Shown in pieces: positions 36,579 to 44,987 of a stretch of DNA of 64,000 bases. Below the pieces are notes generated by a model. The model had not been told where the DNA came from. It searched no databases and worked only from the letters and a program-made list of their open reading frames with translations. Position numbers and translations under genes: made by a program. Where the stretch lies: assembly GCF_026153205.1 (NCBI RefSeq), contig NZ_JAPFBW010000001.1:340380-404379 (forward strand). The letters are read 5' to 3'. The stretch is from Aquabacterium sp. A7-Y (GTDB lineage Bacteria > Pseudomonadota > Gammaproteobacteria > Burkholderiales > Burkholderiaceae_C). The stretch's first letter is position 1. Every line of letters begins with the position of its first letter.

Positions 36579-37394
36579 ATGGCGATGGACGTGGTGGACT
36601 TCGAGATCCGGGGTGCCGAGATGCAGTTCGTGGAAATCGAGCTGGACCCGGGCGAGGCGGCGGTCGGCGAGGCCGGCAGCCTGATGTTCATGGACGCCGG
36701 CATCGAGATGGACACCGTGTTCGGCGACGGCTCCAGCCAGCAGGGCGGCTTTTTCGGCAAGCTGCTCGGCGCCGGCAAGCGTCTGGTCACCGGCGAGTCG
36801 CTGTTCACGACGGTCTACACCAACCAGGGGCAGGGCAAGAAGCGCGTCGCCTTTGCCGCGCCCTATCCCGGCAAGATCCTGCCGATGGACCTGCGCCAGC
36901 TTGGCGGCACCCTGTTGTGCCAGAAGGACGCCTTCCTGGCGGCCGCGCGCGGCGTGTCCCTGGGCATCGCCTTCCAGCAAAAGCTCTCGGTCGGCTTTTT
37001 CGGCGGCGAGGGTTTCATCATGCAGAAGCTCGAGGGTGACGGCCTGGCCTTCGTGCACGCCGGCGGCACCGTGGTCAAGCGCGAGCTGCAGCCCGGCCAG
37101 ACACTGATGGTGGACACCGGCTGCGTGGTGGCCTACACGCCGGGCGTGAACATGGAGATCCAGTACGTCGGCAAGATCAAGACCGCGCTGTTCGGCGGCG
37201 AGGGCCTGTTTTTCGCGAAGCTGACCGGGCCGGGCACCGTCTGGCTGCAGTCGCTGCCCTTCTCGCGCCTGGCCTCGCGCATCTTCGCCGCCGCGCCGCA
37301 GGCCGGCGGCCGCAGCCGTGAGGAAGGCTCGCTGCTGGGCGGCTTCGGCGCCGGCGGCCTGCTCGGCGGTGTGCTGGGCGGCGACGACGAATGA
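36579..37394 (+). CDS. TIGR00266/AIM24-family protein
   Basis: This 271-residue protein has a beta-sandwich of the AIM24/DUF124 family, with [41 protein letters not shown] and [21 protein letters not shown] Gly-rich C-terminal tail ([19 protein letters not shown]) is typical of this bacterial version. No signal peptide is present. An AAGGAAA site lies upstream of the ATG; a second in-frame ATG is two codons later. A three-fold CATT repeat lies in the leader near 36541-36553. Function in bacteria is unknown. The gene is 66 bases after the ArsN fusion and convergent with rarD. Confidence 0.88.
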   Translation: MAMDVVDFEIRGAEMQFVEIELDPGEAAVGEAGSLMFMDAGIEMDTVFGDGSSQQGGFFGKLLGAGKRLVTGESLFTTVYTNQGQGKKRVAFAAPYPGKILPMDLRQLGGTLLCQKDAFLAAARGVSLGIAFQQKLSVGFFGGEGFIMQKLEGDGLAFVHAGGTVVKRELQPGQTLMVDTGCVVAYTPGVNMEIQYVGKIKTALFGGEGLFFAKLTGPGTVWLQSLPFSRLASRIFAAAPQAGGRSREEGSLLGGFGAGGLLGGVLGGDDE

Positions 37395-37401
37395 GCCGCT
37401 C

Positions 37402-37441
37402 GGCTGCACTCGTCGGCTTCAGGGCCGGCGCGAGTGCAGCC
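37402..37441. terminator. Inverted repeat between convergent genes, possible bidirectional terminator
   Basis: A perfect 11-base inverted repeat, GGCTGCACTCG (37402-37412) and CGAGTGCAGCC (37431-37441), encloses an 18-base loop. It spans the 3' ends of the AIM24-family gene and rarD; the rarD stop lies within the loop region. There is no T-run on either side, so termination is plausible rather than certain. Confidence 0.4.
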
Positions 37442-38288
37442 AGCCTTCCAGCGAGTACACCCCCAGCGCCGCCCAGATGGCGGCATACCCGAGCGCGGTC
37501 GCGGCCGGGAAGGGCTCGTGATAGAGCCAGACCCCCAGCAGCAATTGCAAGCTCGGTCCGATGTACTGCAGCAGGCCCAGGGTCGCCAGCGTGATGCGGC
37601 GTGCCCCGGCTGCGAACAGCAGCAGCGGTACCGCGGTGATCGGCCCGGCCAGCACCAGCAGCACCTGGGTGTCGGCCGGCGCCGCCATGAAGCCGTTGCT
37701 GCCTTGCGTGGCCCACCACAGCAGCAGGCCGGCGGCCACGGGAAACAGCAGCAAGGTCTCCAGCGCCAGGCCTTCGAGCGGGCCCAGCACCGCCACCTTG
37801 CGCAGCAGCCCGTAAGTGGCGAAGGTGGCGGCCAGCACGAGCGCGATCCACGGCAGGGTGCCGGATTGCCAGGTGAGCCAGGCCACGCCTGCGGCCGCGA
37901 GCGCCACCGCGGCCCACTGGCCGCGCCTCAGGCGTTCGTGCAGGACCAGGTAGCCCATTAGCACATTCACCAGCGGGTTGATGAAGTAGCCCAGGCTGGC
38001 ATCGATCACCCGGTTGTTCTGCACCGCCCAGATGTAGGTGAACCAGTTGCCCGACAACAGCAGGCCGCTCGCGGCGAAGGCAGCCACCAGGCGTGGCTGG
38101 CGCGAGGCCTGGCGCAGCCAGCCCCATTGCCGGCGCACCAGCAGCACCGCCAGCACGAAAGCCAGCGACCACACCACCCGGTGCGTCACGACCTCGACCG
38201 AAGCGATGCCGTGCAGCGATTTGAAGTAGAGCGGAAACAGCCCCCAGAGCGTGTAGGCGAGGGCGGCGTAGACGATGCCATGGGTCAT
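37419..38288 (-). CDS. rarD: RarD family EamA/DMT transporter
   Basis: This is a 289-residue inner-membrane protein with about ten hydrophobic segments, belonging to the RarD branch of the EamA drug/metabolite transporters. Typical motifs are AYTLWGLFPLYFKSLHGIASVEVVTHRVVWSL near the N-terminus (split here as AYTLWGLFPLYFKSL and VTHRVVWSL) and LLQYIGPSLQLLLGVWLYHE near the C-terminus. It likely exports or imports an unknown small metabolite. The ATG at 38288 gives the normal family start, but there is no Shine-Dalgarno. Instead a hairpin with a T-run ends two bases before the start (see the entry at 38291). Confidence 0.92.
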   Translation of the reverse strand: MTHGIVYAALAYTLWGLFPLYFKSLHGIASVEVVTHRVVWSLAFVLAVLLVRRQWGWLRQASRQPRLVAAFAASGLLLSGNWFTYIWAVQNNRVIDASLGYFINPLVNVLMGYLVLHERLRRGQWAAVALAAAGVAWLTWQSGTLPWIALVLAATFATYGLLRKVAVLGPLEGLALETLLLFPVAAGLLLWWATQGSNGFMAAPADTQVLLVLAGPITAVPLLLFAAGARRITLATLGLLQYIGPSLQLLLGVWLYHEPFPAATALGYAAIWAALGVYSLEGWLHSRRP

Positions 38289-38290
38289 GC

Positions 38291-38313
38291 AAAAAGGCGG
38301 CCCGCGAGGCCGC
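38291..38313 (-). terminator. Terminator-like hairpin immediately upstream of the rarD start
   Basis: On the minus strand the stem GCGGCC-TCGCG-GGCCGC (38313-38297) is followed by a G-to-C flank and then five Ts (38295-38291), ending two bases before the rarD ATG. This is the form of an intrinsic terminator, yet no minus-strand gene lies upstream. It could be an attenuator in the rarD leader. Confidence 0.45.
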
Positions 38314-38493
38314 GGACAAGGAGGCCGGCGGGTTGTTGCAGAAGGGAGCGGGCCGCCATTGTGCCGGCGCCGCGCGGTTCGTGCTGGCGAGGGCACGGGC
38401 GTGAACTGCGACCACTTTGGGCGGCTCTTGCGACGGTGCGGGCGGCACGCTCGCTGCTAAGCTGGTATGGAATGACTTGAGAGCAGCTGAGCC

Positions 38494-39750
38494 GTGCAAG
38501 CCGCAGTCCCCGAGATGCAGATGCCGCCCCTCGACTTCGACGGGCAGCAGTGGACCTGCCTGCACCGTGGCCTGCGCCTGAGCAGCCACTTTCAGCCCAT
38601 CTTCAGCTTGACGCATCGCCGGGCCGTCGGCCACGAGGCCTTGCTGCGGGCCCGCGATGCCGAGGGCCGGCCGGTGCCGCCGCCCGAGGTGCTGGCGGGC
38701 TGCGTTTCGCTCGACGAACTGGTCTACCTGGACCGGGTGTGCCGCTGGTTGCACGCGGCCAATTTCGCCCGCCAGGCAAGGCCCGACCACTGGCTTTTCC
38801 TCAACGTGCACCCGACGGTTTTTGCCCAGGGGCCGCGCCGCGGCACGCTGGCCTACCTGGAGCAGGTCACCCGGCGCTTCCAGCTGCAGCCCAGCCAGCT
38901 GGTGCTGGAGGTGACCGAGGACGCGATCAGCGAAGACGAGCGCTTCGGCGCCGCGGTCGAGCTGGCCCACAACCTCGGCTGCCTGCTGGCGCTGGACGAC
39001 TTCGGCGCCGGGCATTCCAACTTCGATCGTATTTGGCAGATCCGCCCGGAGATCGTCAAGTTCGACCGCCATGTCGTGCAGCGCGCGGCACTCGATCCGC
39101 GCGTCGCGCGTGTCGTCGCGCAGATGACCTCGCTGCTGCATGAATGCGGCGCGCTGGTGCTGTGCGAGGGTATCGAGACGCTGGACGAAGGGTATGCGGC
39201 CCTCGAGTCCGGGGTGGATTTCGTCCAGGGTTACCTGTTCGGGCGACCGCAGGTCGACCTCTGCCCGGCGGGTGGTCCGCCCGGGGCGCTCGACGCGGTG
39301 TGGCAGCGTTTCGACGAGCAGCACGAGTTCCACGAACGCCGTCACCAGGCGCGGCTGGCCCCCTACCTGCGCACGATCGGGGACGCGGCGGCGCGTCTTT
39401 GCGCGGGCATAGACGCGGACACCGCCTGCGCCTCTTTCCTGGCCCTGCCGGGCGCCGAGCTGTGCTACCTGCTCGACGAGCAGGGGGTGCAGGTGGGGCA
39501 CACCATCATGTCGCTGCAGCCCGAGCCCGGACGCTGCGCCCGCTTCGCTCCATTGGCGGATGCGAGCCAGGCGCGCTGGGCCAAGCGGCCCTATTTCCGG
39601 CGTGCGCTGGAAGCGCCCGGCCAGGTGCAGGTGACACGCCCCTATCTGTCGGTGAACACCGCGCGCCTGTGCGTCACCGTCTCGGTCTCGCTGCGACGCG
39701 GCGATCAGCTGCTGGTGCTGGGCGGCGATGTCGCCTGGGATCCCCACTGA
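38494..39750 (+). CDS. EAL-domain c-di-GMP phosphodiesterase with C-terminal sensor-like domain
   Basis: This is a 418-residue cytoplasmic protein. The EAL domain (about 20-260) keeps the residues required for hydrolysis: EALLRARD (EAL Glu), FLNVHPTVF (Asn), LVLEVTED (Glu), LDDFGAGHSN (Asp-Asp), VKFDRH (Lys), LCEGIET (Glu) and FVQGYLFGRP. It should therefore cleave c-di-GMP. The C-terminal 140 residues (AELCYLLDEQGVQVG, then QARWAKRPYFRRAL) look like a Cache/YkuI-C-type ligand domain, so activity may be signal-controlled. The start is a GTG at 38494; an ATG at 38515 is an alternative. It is divergent from rarD and convergent with the porin terminator. Confidence 0.92.
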   Translation: MQAAVPEMQMPPLDFDGQQWTCLHRGLRLSSHFQPIFSLTHRRAVGHEALLRARDAEGRPVPPPEVLAGCVSLDELVYLDRVCRWLHAANFARQARPDHWLFLNVHPTVFAQGPRRGTLAYLEQVTRRFQLQPSQLVLEVTEDAISEDERFGAAVELAHNLGCLLALDDFGAGHSNFDRIWQIRPEIVKFDRHVVQRAALDPRVARVVAQMTSLLHECGALVLCEGIETLDEGYAALESGVDFVQGYLFGRPQVDLCPAGGPPGALDAVWQRFDEQHEFHERRHQARLAPYLRTIGDAAARLCAGIDADTACASFLALPGAELCYLLDEQGVQVGHTIMSLQPEPGRCARFAPLADASQARWAKRPYFRRALEAPGQVQVTRPYLSVNTARLCVTVSVSLRRGDQLLVLGGDVAWDPH

Positions 39751-39768
39751 GCCTGCCGCCCGGGACAC

Positions 39769-39818
39769 AAAAAAAGGGTCTGGGACCCGCGGGGCTTGCG
39801 CCCCTGGAACCCAGACCC
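39769..39818 (-). terminator. Intrinsic terminator of the porin gene
   Basis: On the minus strand, 81 bases after the porin stop, GGGTCTGGG (39818-39810) pairs with CCCAGACCC (39784-39776). An inner stem GGGGC/GCCCC strengthens it, and seven Ts (39775-39769) follow. This is a textbook intrinsic terminator. Confidence 0.85.
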
Positions 39819-39899
39819 ATCAAGGAGGTCGGAACCTCTTGTTCAACCTTTCAACCACGCCGCGCCCCGCCTTGCGGCGGGCGCAGCGCTCGCCACCAC

Positions 39900-40937
39900 T
39901 CAGAAGGAGTGGCGCACGCCCACGACAAATTCGTTGACGTTGTCGCCGCCAGCGCTGCTGAAGCTTTTGTCTTCGGGCAGCTTGCTGTGCCAGCGGGTGG
40001 CGCCGTCGTTCTTGAAGTGCGTCAGCGAGGTGTACAGCGCGGTGCGCTTGGACAGATCGTATTGATAGCCGATGCCCAGGGCCTGGGTGTCGCTGTCATC
40101 CGCGTCGGGCTTGTTGGCCACGTACTGCAGGCGCAGCAGGTTGGCGCCGAAGCGGTAGTCGCCGCCGATCCAGAAGCCGTCGCCGTCGTCGTTGGCGGAG
40201 CTGCGGTCGTTCACGTTGATGTAGCCCGCCAGCAGGCGGAAGTCACCGAAGTTGTAGGCACCGCCCACCGAGATGGTGCGCTCTTCCTTGTCAGTGGCTT
40301 CGACGCGGTCGTCGATGAAGGACACCAGGGCGTCGATCGGGCCGGCGGTGTAGCGGGCATAAATGTCGGCGATGCGGGTATCGGTGGTGCTGTCCGCCAC
40401 TTCACCAAAGCCCCACATCGCGCCGATCTTCAGGCCGCCCAGCGAGGGGGTCTCGTACTTGACCGAGTTGTTGACGCGCGAAAGGTCGCGCACCGGCTCG
40501 TACTCACCGAAGCCGCCGATCACGCCGGTGCTCGCGCCGTAGGCGCCGTTCGTGAAGGCGCTGAAGTCGCCGCTCACGAAGTAGAGGCTGCTGTACTGGC
40601 GGCCCAGCGTGACCTGGCCGAAGTCGCCGCCCAGGCCCACCCAGGCCTGACGACCCCACATGGTCTTGTTCTGGCCGACAGTGCCGTCGTCCAGCTGGAT
40701 GCCGCTTTCGATCGCGAAGATGGCACGCAGGCCGCCGCCGAGATCTTCCGTGCCGCGGAAGCCCAGGCGCGATCCGTTCAGGCCGCCGGACTGCAGGCGC
40801 GTCACCGAATCGTTGGCATCGGCATACTGGAAGAAGGCGTCCACCACGCCGTAGAGGGTGACGGAGGAGCTCTGCGCGTTCGCCGCTGCAGCGGCTGCCA
40901 TCGCCATCGCTGCCAGCGCAACTTGTTTGATTGCCAT
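39900..40937 (-). CDS. General outer-membrane porin (Burkholderiales trimeric type)
   Basis: This is a 345-residue outer-membrane porin. It has a signal peptide (MAIKQVALAAMAMAAAAAANA, cleavage after about 21), then SSVTLYGVVDAFFQYAD, the classic first strand of the betaproteobacterial 16-stranded porin. It also has the SRLGFRGTEDLGGGLRAIF and GRQAWVGLGGDFGQVTLGRQ motifs and a C-terminal Phe (GVRHSF) used by the Bam machinery. An AGGAG site precedes the ATG by eight bases. It is monocistronic, with its own terminator and a promoter region carrying a palindrome (see 41055-41082). It allows passive diffusion of small solutes. Confidence 0.96.
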   Translation of the reverse strand: MAIKQVALAAMAMAAAAAANAQSSSVTLYGVVDAFFQYADANDSVTRLQSGGLNGSRLGFRGTEDLGGGLRAIFAIESGIQLDDGTVGQNKTMWGRQAWVGLGGDFGQVTLGRQYSSLYFVSGDFSAFTNGAYGASTGVIGGFGEYEPVRDLSRVNNSVKYETPSLGGLKIGAMWGFGEVADSTTDTRIADIYARYTAGPIDALVSFIDDRVEATDKEERTISVGGAYNFGDFRLLAGYINVNDRSSANDDGDGFWIGGDYRFGANLLRLQYVANKPDADDSDTQALGIGYQYDLSKRTALYTSLTHFKNDGATRWHSKLPEDKSFSSAGGDNVNEFVVGVRHSF

Positions 40938-41054
40938 GGAGTATCTCCTGTGGGTTATGGAAGACCAGCTACCGATCACGTTCGCGTTCGGCACCCGCCG
41001 CAGGCCGCGGCGTTGCAGGCGACGGGGCCGGTCGCCCGTGATCAAAGTGCTGCG

Positions 41055-41082
41055 AGGATAGGGTTCACCCTAGCAACGCAAG
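41055..41082 (-). promoter_or_regulatory. Probable porin promoter with overlapping palindrome
   Basis: On the minus strand a -10-like TATCCT (41060-41055) follows a -35-like CTTGCG (41082-41077) with 16 bases between. The palindrome TAGGGT-TC-ACCCTA (41059-41072) occupies the spacer and touches the -10 box, a good site for a repressor. The leader to the porin ATG is about 115 bases. It was assigned by eye from partial consensus only. Confidence 0.4.
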
Positions 41083-41158
41083 CACCGCGTGCAACGCAAT
41101 GCCGTATTGCGAAATAAGCAATGGTGAGCAAAAGTCTTAGGTGACAGGCACTTAGGTG
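41073..41158. repeat. Two pairs of short direct repeats in the porin/kinase divergent region
   Basis: GCAACGCAA occurs at 41073-41081 and again at 41091-41099 (18-base period). CTTAGGTG occurs at 41136-41143 and 41151-41158 (15-base period). Both pairs lie in the 417-base gap (40938-41354) between the porin and the Ser/Thr kinase, which holds no gene that I can see. A further palindrome, GACAGCTGTC, lies at 41185-41194. They may be binding sites for a regulator. Confidence 0.4.
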
Positions 41159-41354
41159 TATGTACGACTTCTTGTCACATTGGAGACAGCTGTCGCGCGT
41201 CTTTTTCATACCACTCGGAAACGCCGAAAGGGCAGAGGGTTATTCCTGGAGCATCGAGGAACCGCGGTCGGCGAGACCAAGGCGTGGGGCAGGACGCTGC
41301 GGCCCCTGTGCGCTGCTGAGCTAAGCTGCAGGTTATTCAGCCCTCCCTACGCGC

Positions 41355-42674
41355 ATGTCTGTCACGCCGTTGCCCGCTGCCTTCGCGCCGGCACCCGGAT
41401 CTCCGCCGCCGGCTGTGTCCTATGACCAGGACGCGCTGCCTGGCGGTACGCGCCTGTTCGAGTTCGAGATCCAGAAAGTGATCGGCAGCGGCGGTTTTGC
41501 AATCGTCTACCTGGCCTTCGATCACGGCCTGGAGCGGCAGGTGGCGATCAAGGAATACATGCCGGCGGCGCTGGCGGTGCGCGGACCCGGCGGGCAGGTG
41601 GCGCTGCGCTCGCGCAGCCATCAGGAGACCTTCTCGATCGGGCTGCGCTCCTTCGTCAACGAAGCCAAGCTGCTGGCTCGTTTCGACCATCCGTCGCTGG
41701 TGCGGGTCTACCGCTTCTGGCGCGCCAACAACACCGGCTACATGGTGATGCCGTATTACGAAGGCATCACCTTGCAGGCGGCTTGCAGCCGGATGTCGGC
41801 ACCTCCGAAGGAGGCCTGGCTGAGAGCGCTGTTGCGGCCCCTGCTGGGCGCGCTGGAGGAGATGCACGCCAAGTCCTGCTTCCACCGCGACATCGCGCCC
41901 GACAACATCCTCCTGCTGAAAAACGGCCGGCCGGTGCTGCTGGACTTCGGCGCAGCGCGCCGCGTCATCAGCGATCGCACCCAGAACCTGACCGCCATCC
42001 TCAAGCCCTCGTATGCACCGATCGAGCAATACGCCGATGCCAGCCACCTGAAGCAGGGCCCCTGGACCGACCTGTACGCCCTGGCCGCGGTGGTGCACTA
42101 CTGCCTCAGCCATGAGCCGCCCCTGCCGTCGGCGGCGCGCGCGATTCGCGATCAGCTGAAGCCGGCCCGCGAGGTCGGCCGCCGGGTGCAGGCGGCTTTT
42201 CCGGGACGCCGGCAGTACAGCGACAGCTTTCTCGGCGCGATCGACTGGGCGCTCGCGGTGCGGCCGCAGGAGCGGCCCCAGAGCGTGGCGGTGTTCCGCG
42301 CCGCGCTCGACGGACTGGCCGGCCCGCAGACCCGGGTCGCGGCGGCGCCCGCCACAACGGACGCCGCCTCGCGCGATGCACGTGCCGGCACGGCCCCCGC
42401 GCGTGAGCCGCGCTCCGGCGGCCGGGCGGCTGTGCGCTCGCGCGAGCGGCGCCGCGCTGATGTACGCCGCAGCGTCGCCCGCCTGGCCGCCATGGTGACC
42501 CTGTTCGCGGCCTTGCTCGCGGTGGGAGCCTGGTGGCTGGTGGTGCACAAGGGCAGGCCGCTGCTGGCCGCCGCGGCGCCGGCGCGCGGCGGGGGGGGGC
42601 CGCTGGCCGCCATGGGTGGGTCCGGCGGCCTGGCGCTGCCACTCACGTGGCTCGACCCGGGCCGCAGGCGTTGA
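41355..42674 (+). CDS. Membrane-anchored serine/threonine protein kinase
   Basis: This is a 439-residue Hanks-type kinase with all key residues: glycine loop GSGGFAIVY, Lys66 in VAIKEYMP, Glu103, catalytic Asp179 in HRDIAPDN, and DFGAAR with Asp197. After the kinase domain (about 35-310) there is an Ala/Arg-rich linker, one membrane helix (about 376-396, LAAMVTLFAALLAVGAWWLVV) and a Gly-rich outer tail of about 40 residues. No PASTA domain is present. The tail is encoded in part by a run of nine Gs at 42591-42599, where slippage would alter the end. The stop overlaps the start of the hybrid kinase (TGATG), so the two are coupled. Substrates are unknown. Confidence 0.9.
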   Translation: MSVTPLPAAFAPAPGSPPPAVSYDQDALPGGTRLFEFEIQKVIGSGGFAIVYLAFDHGLERQVAIKEYMPAALAVRGPGGQVALRSRSHQETFSIGLRSFVNEAKLLARFDHPSLVRVYRFWRANNTGYMVMPYYEGITLQAACSRMSAPPKEAWLRALLRPLLGALEEMHAKSCFHRDIAPDNILLLKNGRPVLLDFGAARRVISDRTQNLTAILKPSYAPIEQYADASHLKQGPWTDLYALAAVVHYCLSHEPPLPSAARAIRDQLKPAREVGRRVQAAFPGRRQYSDSFLGAIDWALAVRPQERPQSVAVFRAALDGLAGPQTRVAAAPATTDAASRDARAGTAPAREPRSGGRAAVRSRERRRADVRRSVARLAAMVTLFAALLAVGAWWLVVHKGRPLLAAAAPARGGGGPLAAMGGSGGLALPLTWLDPGRRR

Positions 42675-44887
42675 TGGCACGCCCGGGCAGTCCCTCCTCG
42701 CCGGGCCGGTCGCTGCGCGCCGTGGAGGGGCTGGAGCGCCGCATGCAAAGGCGCATGTTCTGGCTGTCGGCCTGGCTGACCGCAGCCGGTACGGGGGCCT
42801 TCGCGGTCTTCTTTTTCCTCCGCGGTCCGCTCGGGCTGGCCTGGATGGAACTGGTGATGCTGGCGCTGGTGGCCGCGGTGGCGCTGCACGTCGCCCGCAC
42901 CGGGCGGGCCGACCGCGGCATCGCGGTGCTCGCCTGCGCGCTGGCCGTGATGCTCGGCAGCATGATGTGGCTGCAGGGGGGGCTCGCCGCACCGACCACC
43001 TGGTGGCTGATGGTGCTGCCCTGGCTGTGGATGCTGGCCGGCTCGGTGCGCGGCGGGGCCTTGCTGGGGGTCGCTGTGGCCACGGTGTTCCTCGCGGCCT
43101 GGGCAGCCCAGGCGACGGGCCGGCTGCCGCCGCCGCTGCTGAGCCGCTCGCCGCACCTGCAGGATCTGCTTTCGATGGCCGGGGCGCTGCTGCTCTACGG
43201 CATCTTCGTCGTGTTCTCGCTGCGCCTGCGCAGCGATCTGCAGCGCGAGCTCAAGCTGGCGATGGCCGAGTTGCAGCGCTCGCGCGACGAGGCCTGGTCA
43301 GCCTCCCAGGTCAAGGCCAGCTTCTTGTCCAATGTCAGCCACGAGCTGCGCACGCCGATCAACGGCATCCTGGGCGCCACCGAGCTGCTGCGCGCCACGC
43401 CGCTCGATACCCGGCAGCAGCAGATGGTGGCGATGCAGCGCCAGAGCCTGGACTCCCTGATGGCGCTGGTCAACGATGTGCTCGACTACACCCGGCTCGA
43501 CGGCGGCAGCCTGCGGCTGGAACATGTGCCGCTGTCGCTGCGTGCGGTGGTCTTCGATGCCCTCGACCTGTGGGCCGGCGCGGCGCACGAGAAGGGGCTG
43601 GAGTTGACCTGCAGCCAGGATGCCGACGTGCCTGCCGCGCTGCTCGGCGATCCCACGCGGCTGCGGCAGATCCTCAGTCACCTGGTGTCCAACGGCGTGA
43701 AGTTCACCCACCAGGGCGGCGTGCACGTGCACATCGCGGTCGCCGCCGCGCCGCCCGAAGACCGCTTGCCCGGGCGTGTGCCGCTGCGCATCGAGGTGCG
43801 CGACAGCGGTATCGGCATCGAGCCGATCGAGCTGCCGCGCCTGTTCGACGCCTTCGCGCAGGCCGATCCTTCCGGCTCGCGCCGTGCCGGCGGCACCGGA
43901 CTGGGCCTGGCCCTCAGCCGCGAGCTGGCCGAGCTGATGGGCGGGCAGATCGAGGCGCAGAGCGAGCCGGGCCAGGGTTCCTGCTTCACCTTGTCGGTGA
44001 GCCTGCAGCCCAGCAGCGAGCAGGCCGAGCCCGCCTTGCCCGAACTGCCCGAGCAGCAGGTGCTGCTGGTGGTCGACCAGCACCGGCTGGCCTTGCACGT
44101 GGATGCCTTGCTGCGCGGGTCGGCGGTGCGGGTGGAACTGAAGGCCATGCCGCCGTCGCGGCTGGAACTGCTGGCCGCCCGCGAACGCGGCATCGGCGCG
44201 GTGCTGCTCGACGAACGCCTGCTCGGGGCGCGCGGCCGCGAAAGGCTGGAGCAAATGGTCGGCGAGGGCGGCTTGCCGGTGCTGCTGCTGCGCAGCGTCT
44301 CGCGCGACTCCTCGCAGATCGACCTCGACGGCGTTTTCGCGCTGGCCAAGCCGGTGCGCCCGCGCGCGCTCTACGAAGCCTTGCAGTGGGCCGCCCAGGC
44401 ACGCCGGGGTGCGGGGCCTGCCCCGGTGGGCGGCGGGTCGCCGGCGAGCGCCGCGCTGACCGGCCGCGTGCTGCTGGTCGAGGACAACCCGGTGAACCAG
44501 GTGATGACGCAGGCCATGCTCGAGCGCCTGGGGCTGCAGGTGGTCATCGCGGGCAGTGGGCAGGAAGGCTTGCAGCGTTATGCCGAGCAGGGCTTCGACG
44601 TGGTGCTGATGGACGTGCAGATGCCCGGCATGGACGGCCTCACCGCCACCCGCCGGCTGCGCGAGTTCGAGCGCGACCAGGGCCGTCCGCGCACGCCGGT
44701 CCTGGCCGTCACCGGCAATCCCGAACCCGAAGTCCGCGACCGCGGGCGCGCCGCCGGCATGGACGACTTCCTCGGCAAGCCCTTCACGCTGGAGCAGCTC
44801 GAGCAGATGCTGTCGCGCTGGCAGCCCGGTGCCCGGCACGTCGCGGCCGCCCCGGACCGCCAGGCGGGCGGGGTGTCGCCGGCGTGA
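42674..44887 (+). CDS. Hybrid sensor histidine kinase/response regulator
   Basis: This is a 737-residue inner-membrane sensor. The N-terminal 185 residues hold about six hydrophobic segments with little periplasmic sequence. The HisKA domain has His223 in SNVSHELRTPINGIL, and the ATPase domain has DSGIGIEP and GGTGLGLALSRE. Two receiver-like segments follow. The first (about 500-590, QVLLVVDQHRLALHV) lacks the usual acidic pair and looks like a degenerate receiver; the second has VEDNPVNQ and phosphoacceptor Asp647 in LMDVQMPGMDG. The ATG overlaps the Ser/Thr kinase stop as TGATG, implying joint expression and perhaps cross-signalling. No separate output regulator lies nearby. Confidence 0.92.
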   Translation: MARPGSPSSPGRSLRAVEGLERRMQRRMFWLSAWLTAAGTGAFAVFFFLRGPLGLAWMELVMLALVAAVALHVARTGRADRGIAVLACALAVMLGSMMWLQGGLAAPTTWWLMVLPWLWMLAGSVRGGALLGVAVATVFLAAWAAQATGRLPPPLLSRSPHLQDLLSMAGALLLYGIFVVFSLRLRSDLQRELKLAMAELQRSRDEAWSASQVKASFLSNVSHELRTPINGILGATELLRATPLDTRQQQMVAMQRQSLDSLMALVNDVLDYTRLDGGSLRLEHVPLSLRAVVFDALDLWAGAAHEKGLELTCSQDADVPAALLGDPTRLRQILSHLVSNGVKFTHQGGVHVHIAVAAAPPEDRLPGRVPLRIEVRDSGIGIEPIELPRLFDAFAQADPSGSRRAGGTGLGLALSRELAELMGGQIEAQSEPGQGSCFTLSVSLQPSSEQAEPALPELPEQQVLLVVDQHRLALHVDALLRGSAVRVELKAMPPSRLELLAARERGIGAVLLDERLLGARGRERLEQMVGEGGLPVLLLRSVSRDSSQIDLDGVFALAKPVRPRALYEALQWAAQARRGAGPAPVGGGSPASAALTGRVLLVEDNPVNQVMTQAMLERLGLQVVIAGSGQEGLQRYAEQGFDVVLMDVQMPGMDGLTATRRLREFERDQGRPRTPVLAVTGNPEPEVRDRGRAAGMDDFLGKPFTLEQLEQMLSRWQPGARHVAAAPDRQAGGVSPA

Positions 44888-44987
44888 CAACTTGCTAGCG
44901 TTTGTCCGATGGTCCGTGCCGCGGGCCGGGCTTATGGTCTTCGCAAGTCGTTCCACTCCACCGTTCCCGTCCTACCAGGAGATCCCC

